Notes: a model not told the origin generated them from the letters alone. Positions 38,115-44,315 are shown, counted from the first letter of the stretch. The stretch: DNA of 64,000 bases from an uncultured Aquimarina sp. (GCA_947503835.1 CANNFM010000004.1:186001-250000), one strand, 5' to 3'. Program-made: numbers and translations.

Positions 38115-38623
38115 AATCCATAACAAGTAACGAGGAAGATACTTTGAGTGAGGAAAAAAGAAAATGTGTCAAAGAGTTATATGATTCCCAGGTTGGAGTT
38201 CGTGAAATCGGAGGAGAAAACCGAGGAGCACACGTAGAGATGTATTTAGCAATTACAGGTTTAGGGCCGGGATATGCCTGGTGTTCAAGTTTTGTTAGCT
38301 GGGTATATTTCCATACCGGAGTACAAGCTCCGATAAGTGCCTGGGTTCCGAGTTTTGCCTTAAAAAATAAACGAATCTACCAACGCGGAAAGTTTTTAAA
38401 ACAAAGGCCACAAAGTGGCGATGTATTTATGATATGGTATCACAAACTTAATCGTCCGGCACATATTGGTTTTGTGGATCAGTGGGGAGAGAAATGGATC
38501 ACAACCGTTGAAGGCAATACCAATGACAATGGATCAAGAGAAGGTGATGGCGTATATAGAAAAAGAAGATTAAAAAAACAGATATGGGCAGTATCCGATT
38601 TTATTAGCCCAAAGATCAATTAG
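38036..38623 (+). CDS. Secreted CHAP/NlpC-type peptidoglycan hydrolase
   Basis: 195 residues with a signal peptide (LYILCFLICSSLFSQ). The hydrolase core shows Cys83 (GYAWCSSFVSWVYFHTG) and His143 (RPAHIGFVDQW), with an EGNTN polar motif near 168, as in CHAP amidases/endopeptidases. It overlaps the membrane protein before it by 79 bp. Probable lysin of the element. Confidence 0.75.
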   Translation: MAKTKIIHLYILCFLICSSLFSQDTLKSITSNEEDTLSEEKRKCVKELYDSQVGVREIGGENRGAHVEMYLAITGLGPGYAWCSSFVSWVYFHTGVQAPISAWVPSFALKNKRIYQRGKFLKQRPQSGDVFMIWYHKLNRPAHIGFVDQWGEKWITTVEGNTNDNGSREGDGVYRKRRLKKQIWAVSDFISPKIN

Positions 38624-38627
38624 TAAT

Positions 38628-39311
38628 ATGTTATCAAAAAGTTTACACATATTACAAAGTAAGGGTTATGAAGTTTACAAAGAACCTTTCAAGCTCAATA
38701 TTGTAGGCTATAGGAGTCGGTTTGTTCGAAGTAATCAGTTTGATGATGAGATACATGTATTCTACACGAATGATCATGGAAAATGGGTATACCATATATT
38801 TAAAGCTACAACAGATCCCGGACAGTACTGGTTAGAAAACCAAATGCATCCTCAAGGAACAGCATTTTTGAAGAAAGGACAATACAAGGATGCATATAGT
38901 ATGGGATTACATCGGGGAATATACCCGGCATTGATACAAACCAAACCAGTTAGTATTATTCGGAATTATGAACGTAAAGGATTGTTTAAATGGTTTGAAT
39001 CTGGAGTTAAAGATACCGGAAGGTTTGGGATCAATGTCCATAGAGCAAGAAACCAAGGAACTACAAAATTGATTGATGACTTCTCTGCCGGATGCCTGGT
39101 TTTTGCAAATGCTGAAGACTTTAATCGCTTTATGAAGATGTCGAAAGAACACCAAAACCGCTATGGAAATTCTTTTACGGTAACTCTGGTAGATTTCAGA
39201 GACGAACGCAGAAGACGATTAAGTAAAATTGCATGGGGATTGGTAGCTACTGCAGGTGGGTTCTTGTTATTGACCCTTCGACAGGCTCAGGGCAAAAATC
39301 AAGTGAATTAA
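38628..39311 (+). CDS. L,D-transpeptidase-like protein with C-terminal membrane segment
   Basis: 227 residues. His138 (GINVHRA) and Cys156 (FSAGCLVF) are spaced like the H...SxGC catalytic region of YkuD-type L,D-transpeptidases, though the usual HGxxxxxxxG...SHGCIR form is altered. A membrane segment lies near 205-222. The last residues (LRQAQGKNQ) are encoded by a dispersed cttcgacaggctcag repeat, so the C-terminus has been changed by a repeat insertion. Probably acts on wall peptides. Confidence 0.6.
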   Translation: MLSKSLHILQSKGYEVYKEPFKLNIVGYRSRFVRSNQFDDEIHVFYTNDHGKWVYHIFKATTDPGQYWLENQMHPQGTAFLKKGQYKDAYSMGLHRGIYPALIQTKPVSIIRNYERKGLFKWFESGVKDTGRFGINVHRARNQGTTKLIDDFSAGCLVFANAEDFNRFMKMSKEHQNRYGNSFTVTLVDFRDERRRRLSKIAWGLVATAGGFLLLTLRQAQGKNQVN

Positions 39312-39313
39312 AG

Positions 39314-39511
39314 ATGAGAATATCAAAAAATACAAAGAAAGCTGGATTAGCTCTTATGGGAAGTATGCTAGGATTTATTGTTGCTAAAAAATACTCCCCA
39401 AAAGAAACCTATCCTTTTATTTTGATTGGTGGATTTATTGGGAATTGTCTCGGAGAGGAATTGATCAATGAAGACATGTTTAAAAGAATGAATGATCATG
39501 AAAGAAACTAG
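39314..39511 (+). CDS. Small membrane protein
   Basis: 65 residues from the ATG at 39314, with hydrophobic segments (AGLALMGSMLGFIVAKK and FILIGGFIGNCLGEE). Two bases after the previous stop. Possibly a small membrane component or holin partner. Confidence 0.5.
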   Translation: MRISKNTKKAGLALMGSMLGFIVAKKYSPKETYPFILIGGFIGNCLGEELINEDMFKRMNDHERN

Positions 39512-39728
39512 AGTACAACCGATTTATTTTGAAGGAGAGCAACCTGTAAAGATCAAGGCATATTACAAATATGAACTGGCAGCATTATATAATGTTTGCA
39601 CAAAGACTTTTTCTTCATGGATCAATATATATCTAGAGGAATTAAAGCAGTTTGGATATACAAGAAGTACCAAGTTGCTGAGACCGGAGGTGGTGCGTTT
39701 TTTGTTTGAACGGTTGGGGGAACCATAG
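39492..39728 (+). CDS. Small HTH protein closing the operon
   Basis: 78 residues. YYKYELAALYNVCTKTFSSW is a helix-turn-helix, followed by LLRPEVVRFLFERLGEP. The layout is like that of the HTH protein at 29274-29462. It overlaps the previous gene by 20 bp. Confidence 0.6.
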   Translation: MIMKETRVQPIYFEGEQPVKIKAYYKYELAALYNVCTKTFSSWINIYLEELKQFGYTRSTKLLRPEVVRFLFERLGEP

Positions 39729-39759
39729 TTTTTAAAGGAAAAATTTGGATATTTGGGAC

Positions 39760-39969
39760 TAATAGTATCATATTTGCACAACAAAATGACACAAAATAGA
39801 ATACATACCGCACCGAAATCGCTGTTTAGTCAGTGTGATTATCGATGGATTAATGAATTATCCATTCGAAACAGGACGCTATGTGACTATTTTAATCATT
39901 TTTTGAAATGATATAAATTAGAAAACTACTATAGAATAGCAAGCGTCCAAGAAATTGGGCGCTTTTTTT
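39760..39969 (+). ncRNA. Possible small RNA unit 1
   Basis: No reading frame of note. A promoter-like TTTG...CATATTTG lies near 39746-39776. Hairpins follow (ATGGAT...ATCCAT near 39845, ATCATTTTTTGAAATGAT near 39895) and the unit ends in the terminator at 39942. The layout is repeated in the next cassette. Expression not shown. Confidence 0.3.
39942..39969 (+). terminator. Rho-independent terminator
   Basis: AGCGTCC at 39942-39948 pairs with GGGCGCT at 39957-39963, followed by seven T. Confidence 0.8.
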
Positions 39970-40154
39970 ATGAATTTTTTTTAGAATAATGAATAAAAGT
40001 TAATTAGCACATAAAGATTAGTATTTGGAAAGTAAGCATCAGGGAGACAGACGATTACTGCAACTATCCAATATCCGTTGAAAAACGGGCAGGGATTCCT
40101 ATATCAAATTTCAAACGTAACTATCTGATTATCAATAAAATAAATTAAAAAAAT

Positions 40155-40186
40155 GTTTGCAGGTTTAAAAAATGTTTTGATCTTTG
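40155..40186 (+). promoter_or_regulatory. Bacteroidota-type promoter candidate
   Basis: TTTG at 40155 and GATCTTTG at 40179-40186, about 20 bp apart, approximate the -33 TTTG / -7 TAnnTTTG promoter. The first base of the -7 element differs. Confidence 0.4.
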
Positions 40187-40254
40187 CATCGCAATCAAAA
40201 CAAAAACTAATAATGAAGATTGCATTACTATAAATAATTATAAAACGTATAAAA

Positions 40255-40374
40255 ATGATACCGAATAATTCACTACATATTTTAAATCGCCTCTTTAGTG
40301 AGCAAAGTGAATATTGTTCCGATACGAACATAAAGGGTGTCTATTTTATAGAAAAGATGATTATAAGAACATAA
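40255..40374 (+). CDS. Very small protein candidate
   Basis: 39 codons (MIPNNSLHILNRLFSEQSEY...), ending before the terminator at 40401. It fills most of the second cassette between promoter-like and terminator sequences. There is no clear ribosome-binding site. It could equally be a small RNA. Confidence 0.25.
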   Translation: MIPNNSLHILNRLFSEQSEYCSDTNIKGVYFIEKMIIRT

Positions 40375-40400
40375 CTTATACATACATCAAGATATATAAA

Positions 40401-40428
40401 AAGACGCCCGGACAAGGCGTCTTTTTTT
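40401..40428 (+). terminator. Rho-independent terminator before the tRNA array
   Basis: AAGACGCC at 40401-40408 pairs with GGCGTCTT at 40416-40423, followed by T residues. Confidence 0.85.
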
Positions 40429-40524
40429 ATTGCCATAGTTCATTGACATATTGAAAACTAAACACATTGACGTGTAGCTGTCCCAAACTTGATTTGGGAC
40501 TTAAAAAATGTACGTCAATTTTAC

Positions 40525-40651
40525 GGAAGGACAAGCCAATAGGTGGTGGCCGCAGTCTTGAAAACTGTTAGGAGATAACGACTCGTGTGGGTTCCCTGCC
40601 CGCCATCATTATCTTTTTAGGTATGGCAGGCGGGGATTCCCACTCCTTCCG
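40525..40651 (+). tRNA. tRNA-Ser(TGA) interrupted by a 40-bp hairpin in the T-loop
   Basis: Acceptor GGAAGGA (40525-40531) pairs with TCCTTCC (40644-40650). The anticodon stem-loop GCAGT-CTTGAAA-ACTGT gives anticodon TGA, and a long variable arm follows. The T stem GTGGG (40587-40591) pairs with CCCAC (40639-40643), but between TTC and GATT of the T-loop there is a 40-bp palindrome (40595-40634, CCTGCCCGCCAT...ATGGCAGGCGGG). Without it the tRNA is complete. It may be inactive, or the hairpin may be removed. Confidence 0.7.
40595..40634. repeat. 40-bp palindrome inside tRNA-Ser
   Basis: The arms CCTGCCCGCCAT and ATGGCAGGCGGG pair over 12 positions with two G-T wobbles and a 16-nt loop. It splits the T-loop exactly after TTC. 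Confidence 0.75.
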
Positions 40652-40804
40652 CTATGGAGAGTAGATAAATACGGGCTTTGTTACGCTCGCCTGCTAAGCG
40701 AGTTCACGTCTAGAACGTGATGAAGGTTCGAAATGCTTTGCATTCATGAATTCCTATTTAATAAAATAATAAACCATAAATAATCCTTTGCTCTCCGCAA
40801 TAGA

Positions 40805-40876
40805 GATACTGTAGCTTAATGGTAGAGCTGGGAGCTGTTAACTCTCAAAGTGTAGGTTCGAATCCTACCGGTATCG
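40805..40876 (+). tRNA. tRNA-Asn(GTT)
   Basis: Acceptor GATACTG pairs with CGGTATC; anticodon loop CTGTTAA; T arm GTAGG-TTCGAAT-CCTAC. No encoded CCA. Region 40652-40804 before it holds only hairpin repeats and a TCACG-TCTAGAA-CGTGA stem-loop that may be a tRNA-Leu fragment. Confidence 0.93.
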
Positions 40877-40880
40877 CGAT

Positions 40881-40953
40881 GACAAGGTGGCTGAATGGTT
40901 AAGGCTACGGTTTGCAAAACCGTTTTTTGTGAGTTCAAATCTCATCCTTGTCT
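40881..40953 (+). tRNA. tRNA-Cys(GCA)
   Basis: Acceptor GACAAGG/CCTTGTC, anticodon loop TTGCAAA, discriminator T as expected for Cys. Four bp after tRNA-Asn. Confidence 0.93.
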
Positions 40954-40964
40954 CAAAAAACTAT

Positions 40965-41047
40965 GGAAGTATTGAGCAATTGGTTGGCTCGCCAGACTGT
41001 AAATCTGGTCTCTTCGGAGCTTGTAGGTTCGAGTCCTACTACTTCCA
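40965..41047 (+). tRNA. tRNA-Tyr(GTA)
   Basis: Acceptor GGAAGTA/TACTTCC, anticodon loop CTGTAAA, long variable arm (GTCTCTTCGGAGC), T arm GTAGG-TTCGAGT-CCTAC, discriminator A. Confidence 0.94.
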
Positions 41048-41053
41048 CTATTT

Positions 41054-41126
41054 AGTACCGTAGCACAATGGCTAGTGCACCCGACTGTCTCTCGGAAGGT
41101 CGCGGGTTCGAATCCCGTCGGTACTG
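41054..41126 (+). tRNA. tRNA-Asp(GTC) with unusual anticodon loop
   Basis: Acceptor AGTACCG/CGGTACT, discriminator G (Asp identity). The anticodon loop is CTGTCTC, so position 37 is T where a purine is normal. T arm CGGG-TTCGAAT-CCCG. Confidence 0.85.
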
Positions 41127-41193
41127 CAAAGCAGAACTCGGGATGAGAAGTTTATCCTGAGCACAGCCGAAGGAAATCCCGTCGGTACTGCAA
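41111..41193. repeat. Hairpin repeat inserted at the tRNA-Asp 3' end with a 19-bp direct duplication
   Basis: AATCCCGTCGGTACTGCAA occurs at 41111-41129 and again at 41175-41193. The 45 bp between contain ACTCGGGATGAGAAGTTTAT and CCTGAGCACAGCCGAAGG, a dispersed hairpin. The last 19 bases of the tRNA gene are thus duplicated around the insertion. Confidence 0.8.
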
Positions 41194-41200
41194 CAATCAT

Positions 41201-41272
41201 CTGGGGGTATAACAATGGTAGTTTACCCGCCTTGGACGCGGGAGGTTATAGGTTCGAGTCCTGTTCCCCAGA
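41201..41272 (+). tRNA. tRNA-Pro(TGG)
   Basis: Acceptor CTGGGGG/TCCCCAG, anticodon stem-loop CCCGC-CTTGGAC-GCGGG, discriminator A. Confidence 0.92.
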
Positions 41273-41278
41273 CAAATT

Positions 41279-41351
41279 GCTCCATTAGCATAGTGGTATA
41301 GTGCATCCGGCTTTCTACCGGAAGACAAGGGTTCGATTCCCTTATGGAGTA
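41279..41351 (+). tRNA. tRNA-Glu(TTC) with unusual anticodon loop
   Basis: Acceptor GCTCCAT/ATGGAGT (first pair G-T), anticodon loop CTTTCTA, so position 37 is T instead of the usual A. T arm AAGGG-TTCGATT-CCCTT. Confidence 0.87.
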
Positions 41352-41356
41352 CAAAT

Positions 41357-41429
41357 TGAGGTATAACTCAGTTGGTAGAGTACTGTGCTGATATCACAGA
41401 AGTCTTGGGTTCGAATCCCAATGCCTCAA
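41357..41429 (+). tRNA. tRNA-Ile(GAT)
   Basis: Acceptor TGAGGTA/TGCCTCA, D arm ACTC...GAGT, anticodon loop CTGATAT, T arm TTGGG-TTCGAAT-CCCAA. Confidence 0.9.
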
Positions 41430-41434
41430 CAAAT

Positions 41435-41508
41435 GCAGGGATGGCGAAACTGGCAAACGCGTCTGACTTAGAATCAGGATTTTGAGAGTTCGAGTCTCTC
41501 TCCCTGTA
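41435..41508 (+). tRNA. tRNA-Leu(TAG), short variable region
   Basis: Acceptor GCAGGGA/TCCCTGT, anticodon loop CTTAGAA. The variable region is only a few bases (GATTTTG), unlike the long arm of standard tRNA-Leu. Confidence 0.85.
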
Positions 41509-41512
41509 CAAT

Positions 41513-41586
41513 GCTCCGCTAGCCCAATTGGAAGAGGCATCGGGTTTAAGCCCCGTGTAGTCTTGGTTCGAATCCAAGGTGGAGTA
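41513..41586 (+). tRNA. tRNA-Leu(TAA), short variable region
   Basis: Acceptor GCTCCGC/GTGGAGT, anticodon loop TTTAAGC, T arm CTTGG-TTCGAAT-CCAAG. Also lacks the long variable arm normal for Leu. Confidence 0.83.
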
Positions 41587-41593
41587 CAACTAT

Positions 41594-41664
41594 GGGCTCA
41601 TGGTGTAACGGAAGCACCCAAGGCTACGAACCTTGGAGTATAGGTTCGAATCCTATTGAGCTTA
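41594..41664 (+). tRNA. tRNA-Arg(ACG)
   Basis: Acceptor GGGCTCA/TGAGCTT with two G-T pairs at the end, anticodon loop CTACGAA, T arm ATAGG-TTCGAAT-CCTAT. Confidence 0.88.
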
Positions 41665-41669
41665 CAAAT

Positions 41670-41740
41670 TGACCTGTGATGTAACGGCAGCATCCAAGAC
41701 TTTGACTCTTGGTGTAAAGGTTCGAATCCTTTCAGGTCAT
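41670..41740 (+). tRNA. tRNA-Gln(TTG)
   Basis: Acceptor TGACCTG/CAGGTCA (perfect), anticodon stem-loop CAAGA-CTTTGAC-TCTTG, T arm AAAGG-TTCGAAT-CCTTT. Confidence 0.92.
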
Positions 41741-41746
41741 CAAAAT

Positions 41747-41819
41747 GGTGTCTCTAGCTTATCTGGTAAAGCGCCCCGCTGTGAACGGGAGGAACAGGGT
41801 TCGAGTCCCGGAGTACACC
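41747..41819 (+). tRNA. tRNA-His(GTG)
   Basis: The extra G at -1 pairs with C73, the identity mark of tRNA-His. Anticodon loop CTGTGAA. The lower acceptor stem has mismatches (positions 5 and 7), so it may be decaying. Confidence 0.82.
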
Positions 41820-41825
41820 CAAAAA

Positions 41826-41898
41826 GGAACAGTAGCAAAGTTGGTCAATGCGCCGGATTGAAGATCCGAAGATATAGGTTCGAGTCCTATCTGTTCCA
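41826..41898 (+). tRNA. tRNA-Phe(GAA)
   Basis: Acceptor GGAACAG/CTGTTCC, anticodon loop TTGAAGA, T arm ATAGG-TTCGAGT-CCTAT, discriminator A. Confidence 0.92.
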
Positions 41899-41939
41899 CT
41901 AATTTTTAAAACAATGTTTAATCAATTCATCTAAGTATT

Positions 41940-42116
41940 ATGGAAACTCACTTTACTATTACCAAAAGAAAAAAGAAAAGTTTGAAGCTTTTGATCACTA
42001 GAGTAGTATCAAAGTGGATTTCGAATTACATCAAAGCGATGAGCAAAGCTTTATACCCTCCTGAAACACAAGGAGTGAAAAGCAAAAATGACAGACATCG
42101 TATTTTTTATAAGTGA
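41940..42116 (+). CDS. Small basic protein within the tRNA array
   Basis: 58 codons (METHFTITKRKKKSLKLLIT...), basic and Lys-rich, between tRNA-Phe and two hairpins. No family recognised. The basic character is like the small protein at 44436. Confidence 0.4.
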   Translation: METHFTITKRKKKSLKLLITRVVSKWISNYIKAMSKALYPPETQGVKSKNDRHRIFYK

Positions 42117-42176
42117 CTTTTTATCTACGCAAAAAGACTGCGTAGTACAATTTCATCTTTGTTGTGTCATTAAAAC

Positions 42177-42250
42177 AAACCCTCATAATTAATGGGGTAT
42201 GTGAGGGTTTGAAGTAGTGCCCTGCTACAATATAGGGTAGGTAGCAGGGC
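42177..42250. other. Two strong stem-loops in the array gap
   Basis: AAACCCTCA (42177) pairs with TGAGGGTTT (42202-42210), and GCCCTGCTAC (42219-42228) with GTAGCAGGGC (42241-42250). A third, CTACGC/GCGTAG, lies at 42125-42145. They may be terminators, processing sites or repeat insertions. Confidence 0.55.
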
Positions 42251-42261
42251 TTAGATAAAGA

Positions 42262-42467
42262 ACCTCTTTAGCTTAAAAGGAAGAGCTGTGGTAAAAGACC
42301 TTTGATCGTAGCCACGGAGTGATTGGATTAAGTTGTTAGCGGTTCGCCTGCTAATAAATAGAATTTGCAGAAGCACCGAAATGAACGAGATTCAAAGTAG
42401 GGAAGCGCATTTAGAGCCAATCTGTCCGCCAAAAGCGGAAGTACCAGTTCGAATCTGGTAAGAGGTA
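42262..42467 (+). tRNA. tRNA-like gene interrupted by about 130 bp
   Basis: Acceptor ACCTCTT (42262-42268) pairs perfectly with AAGAGGT (42460-42466). A D arm (GCTT...GAGC, 42271-42286) and a T arm (ACCAG-TTCGAAT-CTGGT, 42443-42459) are intact. Between them lie about 156 nt instead of about 25, with repeat hairpins (TTAGCGGTTCGCCTGCTAA, TCCGCCAAAAGCGGA). The anticodon cannot be read safely. Either an intron-like insertion or a broken gene. Confidence 0.5.
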
Positions 42468-42614
42468 CTATAATAAGTTCATTAAAATATCAAGCAAGTC
42501 TTGTTGAGTGTTTCTGTATAGCACCATTGTATGAAGTATTGCAAAGTTTGTATGATCATTTCATATGCAACTTGACTTGAAGGTTTTGGCTATTCACCAA
42601 AAAATAGCCACCGG

Positions 42615-42649
42615 ATCTGTAGGTCGTGGGTTCGATTCCCTCTCTCTTA
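42615..42649 (+). pseudogene. 3' part of a tRNA
   Basis: TCTGTAGGTCGTGGG-TTCGATT-CCC looks like a variable region and T arm. No 5' half is in place. The hairpin GGCTAT...ATAGCC (42586-42608) precedes it. The rest of 42468-42614 holds nothing recognisable. Confidence 0.4.
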
Positions 42650-42653
42650 ATTG

Positions 42654-42716
42654 AGATAGTTCAGCGGTTAGAACAACAGACGATTGGATGCACAGGTTCG
42701 ATTCCTGTCGAGACCA
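42654..42716 (+). pseudogene. Truncated tRNA without a normal anticodon arm
   Basis: D arm GTTCAGCGGTTAGAAC and T arm ACAGG-TTCGATT-CCTGT are present, but only about 20 nt separate them and no anticodon stem forms. The 5' acceptor does not pair with CGAGACC. ACCA follows the end. Confidence 0.5.
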
Positions 42717-42726
42717 CCATTTTTTA

Positions 42727-42771
42727 GGTTTCGTAGCTCAGTTTGGTTAGAGCACTACGCTCATAACGTAG
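42727..42771 (+). pseudogene. 5' half of tRNA-Met(CAT)
   Basis: GGTTTCG acceptor strand, D arm GCTCAGTTTGGTTAGAGC and anticodon stem-loop CTACG-CTCATAA-CGTAG are perfect, but no T arm or CGAAACC 3' strand follows. About 45 bp further on, CAGC-CTGTCAC-GCTG (42808-42822) is a tRNA-Asp-type anticodon arm on its own. Confidence 0.65.
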
Positions 42772-42779
42772 GTTAAAAG

Positions 42780-43190
42780 CTGATCACTTTTAAAACTTGA
42801 TCGCCAGCCTGTCACGCTGTTAAATATGACAAAAAACTGTGATTGCAAATCGGTTGTTATAGTACTCTTGCTATATCAACAATCTTGAAAGTACTTTGAA
42901 ATATTGGTATTGTTAGTATTTGAAATAGCTACTTTTTTGAATTCAGATTTTAGAGCTATATGATCTTTTCTAAGATAATATATTCTTTTTTCTCTTTGCT
43001 TAAAACTGGTTGTAGACAATATAACAAACTAATATTTCCGCACAGGAAAGAAGATTTGCTTTCATTGTTTTTTTAGAAAACAAATATTCCGGTTTTTAGA
43101 ATCGGTCAAAATATACTTTGAGCCAGGACTATACCCGTGGTTCTGGATTGAAGTAGACAGGTCTCCGTTACAGGAATTGTCGTCCAATGA
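42780..43190. other. Gene-free spacer between tRNA debris and slipin gene
   Basis: Contains the stray Asp-type anticodon arm near 42810. Near 43110-43180 one frame spells EPGLYPWFWIEVD, which resembles the start of an SPFH protein and may be a relic of a second slipin. No complete gene is visible. Confidence 0.4.
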
Positions 43191-44315
43191 ATGTTTAATT
43201 TAAAAAGTAAAAAAATGAAACGAGTAAGAATTAATGCGGGCAAAGTAGGTTTAGTTTTCAAAAAAGGAGATTACCATCGTGCAATTACCAAAGGAATCTA
43301 TTGGTTAGGATTTAATGAAAGGGTAATACAATATGATCTTACAAAACCTTTTGCAGCACCAGTAGCACTGGAACTCTTACTACAAGACAAGGAGTTGGAG
43401 GCCATGCTACATCTAATCGAAGTAAAGGATAACGAGATCGTACTAATGTACGAGAATGGTAACTTTAAAAATACACTATCCGCTGGTCGTTATGTATACT
43501 GGAAAGGACTAATCAATTATGAATTTGCAACAGCAGATCTGAGTAAGATCTACATTACCGAAAAGATCGATAAATCACTATTTAGTCATTACGCTTTGAC
43601 TAAGTATATCAGAGCCTTTGAAGTGGCTACTTATGAAAAAGCAGTGTTGATTGTGGATGACGTGTATACCAAAACTTTAGAATGTGGTACATACCGTTTC
43701 TGGAGAAATGATACCTCAATCAAAATAGCTAAGGCCGATTTACGTCAGCTGCAACTAGAGATTGCAGGTCAGGAATTGTTAACCAAAGATAAAGCAGCCG
43801 TTCGTATCAACTTCCATACACAGTATAAAGTTGTAGATATTGAAAAGGCCTTGTTGGATAACAAAGACTACGAAAAACAATTGTATATCGCCATGCAATT
43901 AGTATTGCGTGCTTATGTAGGTACTTATACTTTGGATGAGCTTTTGGAACGTAAAGAAAGTATTGCACAATCAGTATTTGAAGATACAAAAACAGAAGCA
44001 GCCAAACTAGGTGTAAAAATTCTAAACTGCGGTATTCGTGATGTAATCTTGACCGGTGAAATGAAGGATATCATGAACCAGGTATTAGTAGCTCAAAAAA
44101 GAGCTCAAGCTAATATTATTACGCGTCGTGAAGAGACAGCCTCTACTCGTAGTTTACTAAATACAGCTAAACTTATGGAGGAGAATGAAATGCTCTATAA
44201 GCTTAAAGAAATGGAGTATGTAGAAAAAATCGCCGACAAAATTGGTGAGATTAGTGTCTCTGGTGATGGTGGTATGGTAAAACAATTGAAGGACATATTC
44301 TCTGTGAATAGGTAG
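43191..44315 (+). CDS. Slipin-type SPFH (band 7) protein
   Basis: 374 residues. SPFH core at about 140-310 (LRQLQLEIAGQELLTKDKAA; VRINFHTQYKVVDIEKALLD) and a typical slipin segment (LGVKILNCGIRDVILTGEMK, DIMNQVLVAQKRAQANIITR) followed by a helical C-terminus that oligomerises. The N-terminal 130 residues contain two related beta units. No clear membrane segment. Slipins form membrane-associated rings. Its place directly after the tRNA array is notable. A terminator follows. Confidence 0.8.
   Translation: MFNLKSKKMKRVRINAGKVGLVFKKGDYHRAITKGIYWLGFNERVIQYDLTKPFAAPVALELLLQDKELEAMLHLIEVKDNEIVLMYENGNFKNTLSAGRYVYWKGLINYEFATADLSKIYITEKIDKSLFSHYALTKYIRAFEVATYEKAVLIVDDVYTKTLECGTYRFWRNDTSIKIAKADLRQLQLEIAGQELLTKDKAAVRINFHTQYKVVDIEKALLDNKDYEKQLYIAMQLVLRAYVGTYTLDELLERKESIAQSVFEDTKTEAAKLGVKILNCGIRDVILTGEMKDIMNQVLVAQKRAQANIITRREETASTRSLLNTAKLMEENEMLYKLKEMEYVEKIADKIGEISVSGDGGMVKQLKDIFSVNR

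Noticed and set aside
29635..39728. Tailed prophage or contractile injection system
   Set aside because: No terminase, portal, major tail, sheath, baseplate or tape-measure pattern is present; proteins are too small and membrane segments too many.
42262..42467. Group I intron in a tRNA
   Set aside because: I could not identify the conserved core (P7 region) or a reliable splice site in the insert; kept only as an interrupted gene.
43051..43203. Second slipin gene upstream of the slipin
   Set aside because: The frame that reads EPGLYPWFWIE has no start codon and is broken by stops and a frame change near 43070; at most a relic.
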